The notes under the pieces were generated by a model. It was not told the DNA's origin and did not search any database. It saw only the letters and a program-made list of their open reading frames with translations. A stretch of DNA of 6,946 bases from Cyclobacteriaceae bacterium (GTDB lineage Bacteria > Bacteroidota > Bacteroidia > Cytophagales > Cyclobacteriaceae), in NCBI GenBank assembly GCA_030637245.1, contig DAOVVI010000080.1, forward strand, positions 1 through 6,946, given 5' to 3'. A program made the position numbers and the translations under genes. Positions 1 to 4,483 of the stretch are shown piece by piece (the stretch's first letter is position 1; each line of letters starts with the position of its first letter).

Positions 1-183
1 GAATTTCACATCCAGGTCCAGGGTCTGCTTTTTGTCATCAACAATAAAAACAAATTCATCAATGCTGATTTCTATACTGCTAATATTACTCAGCACAAAT
101 GAATACTCTACTTCCCTGTCTTTCACGCAGGAAAAAGCAACAAAAAATACCAGCAAATATGAGTATATGTTTTTTCTCTTCAT
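1..183 (-). CDS. Putative lipoprotein, N-terminal 61 residues only
   Basis: The reading frame starts at the ATG at 183-181 and stays open to the left edge, so only 61 residues are visible. The N-terminus is a typical lipoprotein signal: basic MKRK, a hydrophobic stretch (about residues 9-17), then V-A-F-S-C with the lipidated cysteine predicted at position 19. The mature part begins V-K-D-R-E and continues as a mix of beta-prone and acidic residues (FVFIVDD, LDLDVKF). No family is recognisable from this fragment. The start codon directly follows the stop of the barrel gene (TAA then ATG, no spacer) and has no separate Shine-Dalgarno sequence, so translation is probably coupled to the upstream gene. 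By inference the product is a membrane-anchored envelope protein working with, or made alongside, the barrel protein. That it is a lipoprotein is fairly secure; its function is unknown. Confidence 0.72.
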   Translation of the reverse strand, partial: MKRKNIYSYLLVFFVAFSCVKDREVEYSFVLSNISSIEISIDEFVFIVDDKKQTLDLDVKF

Positions 184-840
184 TTACAGAACAATTACAA
201 ATTTCACCTGATTTATACTATTTTTTTGCGATTCAGTTACCACATAGTCTGTAAGCGATTTTTTAAATCTCACTTCAATCAATTTGCGGCCAAGATACAG
301 GCCTGCACCAAATGTTAGTCCATATTGCAGATTATTGATTTCATATTCTATATTCTCCACAGGTTGACCATTGAGTGACGTTTTATAATTGGTAGAAACT
401 ATATAATTAAGATATCCTCCAACTGAGATTTCCGGTTGTACTTTATTACCTACACTAAAAACAAGCGGGAAAAAATTAAATCCTGCATTGTGATTTGTGA
501 AAGTAATATCTAAGCTATTCAACTCATCCTTATATTTATTGGCTAATTGTTGATATTCATAATATGGTTCGAATCTTAAATGATAATAATTGGTAAATTT
601 CCAATCAAATGAAAATCCAATACTCCCTCCCCATGTATAATCTGAGGCGACGTCAAAAGCCTGAAGATCACCATAGTTAAAATAATTCATGGATCCGGAA
701 AGATGAACTCCAAACTTGAATTTTGAAGGTTCCTGAGCAAGGCTATCCTCATTTTGAGTGGCCATTAAAGGTGTGGAAACAACTAAAAGAAAAAAAGTAT
801 AAACGAGTACACTTTTACAACCCTTATTCAGTGAAATCAT
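184..840 (-). CDS. Outer-membrane beta-barrel protein, PorT-like (OMP_b-brl_2 type)
   Basis: This 218-residue protein has a Sec signal peptide: N-terminal lysines, a hydrophobic core at about residues 11-25 and a likely cleavage after A27 (P-L-M-A, then TQ). The mature part shows alternating beta-strand patterns with aromatic girdles: 41-54 (FKFGVHLSGSMNYF), 69-80 (TWGGSIGFSFDW), 86-98, 110-130, 135-148, 171-183 (LQYGLTFGAGLYL), 187-200 and a last strand 211-218 ending in KFVIVL. About eight strands and a length near 200 residues fit the small porin-like barrels (OMP_b-brl_2, PF13568) that are abundant in Bacteroidota. The segment GLTFGAGLYLGRKLIEVRF followed by SLTDYV resembles the end of PorT-like barrels. 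The specific role cannot be read from sequence: these proteins may be structural, porins or secretion components. The ATG at 840 is chosen because it places the signal peptide correctly. I see no clear TAnnTTTG box in the 120 bases upstream. A lipoprotein gene follows without a gap, so the two form an operon. Confidence 0.8.
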   Translation of the reverse strand: MISLNKGCKSVLVYTFFLLVVSTPLMATQNEDSLAQEPSKFKFGVHLSGSMNYFNYGDLQAFDVASDYTWGGSIGFSFDWKFTNYYHLRFEPYYEYQQLANKYKDELNSLDITFTNHNAGFNFFPLVFSVGNKVQPEISVGGYLNYIVSTNYKTSLNGQPVENIEYEINNLQYGLTFGAGLYLGRKLIEVRFKKSLTDYVVTESQKNSINQVKFVIVL

Positions 841-1027
841 GTTGCTAGAATTATACTCAATATACTTTCAATAATTAAGTTGTGATAAAAAAATGTTTTA
901 ATCATTGTTAATATGTCTTCACATAATATAAGTAACCTGCATTTATTCACAAAATCCAGCCCTTTCGCACAAGGAAACCCCTAAATCTTATTTCGAGGTA
1001 CTGAGAATAAAAATGTATTTATATTAG

Positions 1028-1159
1028 AATCCTGAAAGGATTTAAGTTATTAGCTCAGGGCGAAGTAAAACGTAGCCCTGAGACTTCAAATTAAACTATT
1101 GTAAGGGCTGAAAGTCCGTAAGGTACCTCTACTGCCGCAAGTTTAGAGAACCGTACCTT
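1028..1159. repeat. Cluster of four adjacent hairpins, REP-like noncoding region
   Basis: Four inverted repeats follow one another. (1) AATCCT/AGGATT, 1028-1042, with loop GAA. (2) CTCAGGGC at 1054-1061 with GCCCTGAG at 1075-1082, a perfect 8-bp stem with a 13-base loop. (3) GGGCT/AGTCC, 1105-1117, again with loop GAA and one G-T pair. (4) AAGGTACCTCTA at 1120-1131 with TAGAG at 1144-1148 and GTACCTT at 1153-1159, a 12-bp stem with a 4-base AACC bulge. Hairpins 1 and 3 share the apex CTGAAAG. None has a T-tract suited to an intrinsic terminator. From memory, palindromes with a CTGAAAG or CTTTCAG apex are common between Bacteroidota genes, so a dispersed REP-like element is the best guess. A structured noncoding RNA is the alternative. 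Confidence 0.55.
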
Positions 1160-1208
1160 GTAGTAGAATATTAGGCATTTTGTATCTGTCGTATTGGCGG
1201 TTTGCCAT

Positions 1209-1239
1209 CCTGCCTCGCCGGCAGGCGGGGATCCTATCT
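1209..1239 (+). repeat. GC-rich palindromic repeat, copy 1
   Basis: A 7-bp stem is formed by CCTGCCT (1209-1215) and AGGCGGG (1223-1229), including one T-G wobble (T1211 with G1227), around the loop CGCCGGC. It is followed after four bases by CTATCT (1234-1239). The unit recurs at 4318-4348 in the same orientation with 25 of 31 positions identical and the same spacing to CTATCT. It stands out as GC-rich in an AT-rich intergenic region and looks like a dispersed REP-type element. Confidence 0.65.
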
Positions 1240-1393
1240 ATGAAAAAAGGATGTTCTTTTGTTTGAAATTAAACTGAATGTCGATTGCAAAGAACCATCA
1301 CTCTGACATAGCGAAGAGTCGGCTCTTTAATCCGGTTTATCCAGGCTACTATCTAAAATAGCGAGACACCAACAATTATTTTTAATTAATGTT

Positions 1394-1401
1394 TAGCTTT
1401 G
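1394..1401 (+). promoter_or_regulatory. Putative Bacteroidota -7 promoter box for fabD
   Basis: TAGCTTTG matches the Bacteroidota -7 consensus TAnnTTTG exactly and sits 26 bases before the ATG at 1428. Transcription would begin near 1407-1409, leaving a leader of about 20 bases. No clear TTTG-type -33 box is seen near 1370, so the call rests on the -7 match, its position and the A/T-rich run just upstream. If correct, it rules out the in-frame ATG at 1389 as the translation start. Confidence 0.5.
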
Positions 1402-1427
1402 CGTTTTTGAAAATAACCACGAGAAAT

Positions 1428-2300
1428 ATGAAAGCATACGTATTCCCCGGTCAGGGGGCGCAATTTCCCGGCATGGGCAAAGATTTATATGAAAACTTTG
1501 AGAAAGCAAAAATTCTTTTTGAATCCGCAAATAATATTTTAAGTTTCCGCATTACAGATATCATGTTTGAAGGTACTGCGGAAGAGTTGAAACAAACAAA
1601 TGTTACCCAACCCGCCATTTTTCTGCACTCCGTGATTTTGGCCTTGAATACAGAAGACTTTAAACCTGATATGGTTGCCGGTCACTCGTTAGGCGAGTTT
1701 TCTGCTTTGGTAGCTAACAGGGCCCTTTCATTTGAAGATGGGTTGAAACTTGTAGCAGCCCGTGCAAATGCCATGCAAAAAGCCTGTGAAGCTAATCCTT
1801 CTACTATGGCAGCGATTCTTGGATTAGATGATAAAGTTGTTGAAGATGTATGTGCTGGGATTGATGAGGTTGTTGTTCCGGCAAATTACAATTGCCCTGG
1901 TCAATTGGTTATATCCGGATCAAATAAAGGAATTGAAATTGCATGTGAAAAAATGAAGGAGGCCGGTGCAAGAAGAGCATTATCATTACCTGTTGGCGGG
2001 GCATTTCACTCACCACTTATGGAACCGGCAAGAAAAGAGCTGGAAGACGCCATCATGAATACAAATTTCGCCTTACCAATTTGCCCGGTATATCAGAATG
2101 TCACCGCCCTGCCGGCAACAGATGTGGATGAAATAAAGCTGAATCTCATAGCCCAACTTACCGCACCGGTTAAATGGACTCAATCCGTTCAAAAAATGGT
2201 GGGAGACGGCGCTACAGAATTTATTGAATGCGGGCCTGGAAAAGTATTGCAGGGATTAGCAAAAAAAATCCATCGGGAAGCTGAAGTCAGAAGTATATGA
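1428..2300 (+). CDS. fabD: Malonyl-CoA:acyl carrier protein transacylase (FabD)
   Basis: FabD moves the malonyl group from coenzyme A to acyl carrier protein in the cytoplasm, supplying the elongation unit for type II fatty acid synthesis. The 290-residue product has the full family set: the N-terminal oxyanion-hole motif FPGQGAQFPGMG (6-17), the nucleophile elbow GHSLGE (85-90) with the acyl-carrying S87, R112 in AARANAMQ (equivalent to E. coli R117, which binds the malonyl carboxylate), the NYNCPGQLVISG block (153-164), the catalytic H194 in GAFHS, and the C-terminal ECGPGKVLQGL block (267-277). The length is normal for the family. An in-frame ATG at 1389 would add 13 residues (MFSFAFLKITTRN), but the protein from 1428 begins with the standard family start MKAYVFPGQGAQ, and a -7 box at 1394-1401 puts the transcript start after 1389, so 1428 is preferred. 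An intrinsic terminator follows at 2379, making this probably a single-gene transcript. Confidence 0.96.
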   Translation: MKAYVFPGQGAQFPGMGKDLYENFEKAKILFESANNILSFRITDIMFEGTAEELKQTNVTQPAIFLHSVILALNTEDFKPDMVAGHSLGEFSALVANRALSFEDGLKLVAARANAMQKACEANPSTMAAILGLDDKVVEDVCAGIDEVVVPANYNCPGQLVISGSNKGIEIACEKMKEAGARRALSLPVGGAFHSPLMEPARKELEDAIMNTNFALPICPVYQNVTALPATDVDEIKLNLIAQLTAPVKWTQSVQKMVGDGATEFIECGPGKVLQGLAKKIHREAEVRSI

Positions 2301-2378
2301 TTCAAAAAACAAAATTCAATTAATTTCCAGTTTCTAAAAATTCGAATATCAGAAGTAGGAGCCTAATTGAACAACTGG

Positions 2379-2408
2379 AAGGTCCTCTATTTGACGAGGA
2401 CTTTTTTT
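2379..2408 (+). terminator. Intrinsic terminator after fabD
   Basis: The stem GTCCTC (2382-2387) with GAGGAC (2396-2401) encloses an 8-base loop and can be lengthened to nine pairs by AAG pairing with the first T residues. A run of seven T follows directly (2402-2408). It begins 78 bases after the fabD stop and separates it from the transporter gene. Confidence 0.85.
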
Positions 2409-2477
2409 ATACCCATTCCATTTTCATTTAAAACATGAATTGTGCATTTTAGTCTTTCATTATTCATCTGAAAATCC

Positions 2478-4121
2478 ATGCTTGCAGTAGTTTTCATCAT
2501 CGCCATTATACTTTTCGCCATTGCCTACCGGTTTTATGGCAGATTCCTAAATCGACATTTCGAAATTGATGACAATCGCAAAACACCCAGCCATACTGAC
2601 TACGATGGGATTGATAAAGTTCCCACGAAAACAGCAGTCCTTTTAGGGCATCATTTTTCTTCCATAGCCGGCGCCGGGCCAATTGTGGGGCCGATCATTG
2701 CAGCTGCAGCATTTGGCTGGGTTCCGGCAATTTTATGGGTGATTCTCGGTTCCATATTTATTGGCGGTGTTCATGATTTCTCGGCGTTGGTTGCCTCGAT
2801 CAGGCATAAAGCCAAATCAATAGCTGAGATAGCCAAAGAATACATGAGCCCATTGTCTTACAAACTGTTCCTGGTTTTCATATGGCTGGCCATGATTTAC
2901 ATTCTGATTGTTTTTGTTGACCTTACTTCTTCCACATTCGTGTCACATGGAGAAGTGGCCACTTCATCGACATTCTTTATTTTTTTGGCAATCATATTTG
3001 GAATTTTTTTATACAAACTGAAAATGCCATTGGCCCGGGCTTCCCTGATTTTTGTCCCTTTAGTATTTGTAGGCGTTTGGATTGGGCATCAATTTCCAAT
3101 GGATGCAACTAGTTTACCGGGGATCTTGCAATCAAATCCTGGAAGAGTATGGAATATAGTCCTGATCCTTTATGCTTTTGTGGCTGCCATCTCTCCGGTT
3201 TGGGTATTACTCCAACCAAGGGATTATCTTTCATCTTTTTTACTTTACGCGTCTTTACTCGGGGCCTTTATCGGAATTATTTTTGGTGGATTTAATTTTC
3301 AATACCCTGCTTTTACCACCTGGTCAGATATTGACAGGGGCACATTATTTCCAATATTATTTATTACCATAGCTTGTGGGGCATGCTCCGGATTCCATTC
3401 AATTGTGGCTTCAGGAACAACCTCGAAGCAATTAAATTGTGAAACTGATGCACGTAAAATCGGGTATGGAGCAATGCTTATCGAAGGACTTGTTGCTGTA
3501 ATTGCGCTTTTCACAGTAGCCATGCTGGTGAAAAATGATGACCTTGTACATCAGGCTCCATTGGTAGTATTTGGAACCGGAATGGGTAATTTTCTTACCA
3601 TAATTGGTATCCCTTTTGAAGTAGGATTGTCGTTTGGAATATTGGCCGTATCTACCTTTTTATTGACAACCCTTGATACTTCAACACGACTTGCAAGGTA
3701 CATTCTTGAAGAGCTATTAAACCTCAACGGTAAAAAGACAAGATTCTATTCCACTTTTGCTACTTTAATAATTCCGGTAATATTCACTTTTGTTACCCTT
3801 TATGACAATCAGGGAAATCCTATTCCGGCGTGGAAAGCCGTATGGCCTGTTTTTGGTTCTACCAATCAGCTACTTGCCGGACTAGCTCTTTTAGTAGTTT
3901 ATGTGTGGCAAAAACGAAAAGGGAAAAAGACTTTTTTTATTGTTGTTCCGATGGTTTTTATGCTGAGTATGACGCTATGGGCCCTTGTCCAACTCATTTA
4001 TCAGTCTGCATTTTCATCCATAGGTATTATTTCTGCAATTCTTCTTGTCCTGGCAATCATCCTGGTTGTTGAAGCAATACGAATCGTTTTCTTCAAACCG
4101 ATACCCGTGGCTGCTGAATAA
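2478..4121 (+). CDS. CstA-family transporter (carbon starvation protein A-like)
   Basis: This 547-residue protein is hydrophobic nearly throughout, with about 14-15 likely membrane segments (for example 3-17, 64-79, 82-97, 129-148, 164-179, 189-203, 226-245, 255-271, 290-308, 330-351, 371-396, 425-441, 460-477, 486-508, 513-537). Family signatures are clear: GHHFSSIAGAGPIVGP (57-72), GGVHDF (96-101), QPRDYL (246-251), CGACSGFHSIVASGTTSKQL (300-319), TTLDTSTRLARY (397-408) and WPVFGSTNQLLAGLAL (456-471). E. coli CstA and BtsT (YjiY) import peptides and pyruvate in carbon-limited cells; the substrate here cannot be deduced. The protein is well short of the roughly 700 residues of the E. coli members, apparently through shorter loops, since both the N- and C-terminal signature blocks are present. 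No two-component regulator is adjacent. The ATG at 2478 lies right before the first membrane segment; no Shine-Dalgarno sequence or clear promoter box is visible. Terminators on both sides suggest a single-gene transcript. Confidence 0.93.
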   Translation: MLAVVFIIAIILFAIAYRFYGRFLNRHFEIDDNRKTPSHTDYDGIDKVPTKTAVLLGHHFSSIAGAGPIVGPIIAAAAFGWVPAILWVILGSIFIGGVHDFSALVASIRHKAKSIAEIAKEYMSPLSYKLFLVFIWLAMIYILIVFVDLTSSTFVSHGEVATSSTFFIFLAIIFGIFLYKLKMPLARASLIFVPLVFVGVWIGHQFPMDATSLPGILQSNPGRVWNIVLILYAFVAAISPVWVLLQPRDYLSSFLLYASLLGAFIGIIFGGFNFQYPAFTTWSDIDRGTLFPILFITIACGACSGFHSIVASGTTSKQLNCETDARKIGYGAMLIEGLVAVIALFTVAMLVKNDDLVHQAPLVVFGTGMGNFLTIIGIPFEVGLSFGILAVSTFLLTTLDTSTRLARYILEELLNLNGKKTRFYSTFATLIIPVIFTFVTLYDNQGNPIPAWKAVWPVFGSTNQLLAGLALLVVYVWQKRKGKKTFFIVVPMVFMLSMTLWALVQLIYQSAFSSIGIISAILLVLAIILVVEAIRIVFFKPIPVAAE

Positions 4122-4141
4122 AATCAATAATTATAGTAGAA

Positions 4142-4184
4142 ATGAAACCGGGAGCTAGGTGCTGGTACCGGTTTCATACCTTTT
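4142..4184 (+). terminator. Probable intrinsic terminator after the CstA-like gene
   Basis: A perfect 10-bp stem, ATGAAACCGG (4142-4151) with CCGGTTTCAT (4168-4177), encloses a 16-base loop. Three bases later comes TTTT (4181-4184). It starts 21 bases after the transporter stop codon. The large loop and short T-run make it weaker than the fabD terminator. Confidence 0.65.
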
Positions 4185-4317
4185 GCCGATCAGCCTATTT
4201 CATGGAAAAACAATGTTTTCCTGACTGTTTTGACTGTAAGCGCCAACTATCTCCCTTTTTCCTCCTTTGAAAATGTAGGAGATATCTAGAAATGTACTGA
4301 TTAAAAATTTGGGTGCC

Positions 4318-4348
4318 CCCGCCTCGCTGGCAGGCGGGTGGGCTATCT
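4318..4348 (+). repeat. GC-rich palindromic repeat, copy 2
   Basis: CCCGCCT (4318-4324) and AGGCGGG (4332-4338) form a perfect 7-bp stem around the loop CGCTGGC, followed after four bases by CTATCT (4343-4348). Relative to copy 1 at 1209-1239, the T in the stem is C here, turning a T-G wobble into a C-G pair, and the loop differs by one base. An outer GCCC/GGGC pairing (4316-4319 with 4340-4343) gives an alternative longer stem. On the minus strand the hairpin is followed, eight bases on, by TTTTT (4307-4303), so it may also help terminate the rhamnosidase transcript; this is weak. Confidence 0.6.
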
Positions 4349-4409
4349 CTACTCGCCAGCCAGCCCACATGGCCATTTCGCCCGAAAGTGGCCCGGGATT
4401 ACAAATCCC
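4338..4409. repeat. Run of palindromes next to repeat copy 2
   Basis: Three inverted repeats follow copy 2 almost without a gap. GTGGGC (4338-4343) pairs with GCCCAC (4363-4368). GGCCATTTC (4371-4379) pairs with GAAAGTGGCC (4384-4393) with one bulged G and a 4-base loop. GGGATT (4395-4400) pairs with AATCCC (4404-4409) with loop ACA. GCTGGC in the loop of copy 2 (4326-4331) is also complementary to GCCAGC at 4355-4360, so alternative folds compete. From memory, GGGATTTGTAATCCC-type palindromes occur repeatedly in Bacteroidota intergenic DNA, which suggests a composite REP-like element. Confidence 0.5.
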
Positions 4410-4483
4410 TCCTTTGGTCACTCATGCAGATTATGATTTAAGTCTTAATACAATTGCGACCGAGCAGATTGGTAGGCATTATT

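Larger units (their letters stand above)
841..1388. other. Divergent intergenic region between the barrel gene and fabD
   Basis: This stretch of about 550 bases separates the divergent barrel operon (minus) and fabD (plus). I see no convincing coding frame and no tRNA-like or other recognisable structured RNA. The part next to the barrel gene (841-1010) is AT-rich and should hold that operon's promoter, though no good match to the Bacteroidota consensus is evident. Positions 1028-1159 hold four consecutive hairpins and 1209-1239 a GC-rich palindromic repeat, both listed separately. A further small stem, AAGAG/CTCTT with loop TCGG, lies at 1314-1327. The last 20 bases before 1389 are almost pure A/T and lead into the fabD promoter. 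Confidence 0.7.
4122..4483. other. Convergent intergenic region between the transporter and rhamnosidase genes
   Basis: These 362 bases separate two converging genes, so no promoter is expected for either. They hold the transporter terminator (4142-4184), the second copy of the GC-rich palindrome (4318-4348) and further palindromes to 4409. Open frames of 70-80 codons cross the region on both strands, but they run through the palindromes and resemble no protein family I know, so I regard them as chance. From 4410 to 4483 nothing recognisable is seen. Confidence 0.7.

Noticed and set aside
1314..1327. AAGAG/CTCTT hairpin, considered as a terminator.
   Set aside because: The stem is only five pairs, only one T follows the stem (three Ts in a row counting the last two stem bases), and no gene ends just upstream on either strand.
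841..1388. Possible tRNA, riboswitch or CRISPR array in the long intergenic region.
   Set aside because: There is no cloverleaf or GTTCRANNC T-arm, no recognisable riboswitch core, and the repeated units are palindromes without regularly spaced direct repeats and spacers.
3172..3523. Alternative open frames inside the CstA-like gene (plus 3172-3372, minus 3299-3523).
   Set aside because: They lie entirely within a strongly supported membrane-protein coding frame and have no family resemblance, so they are chance frames.
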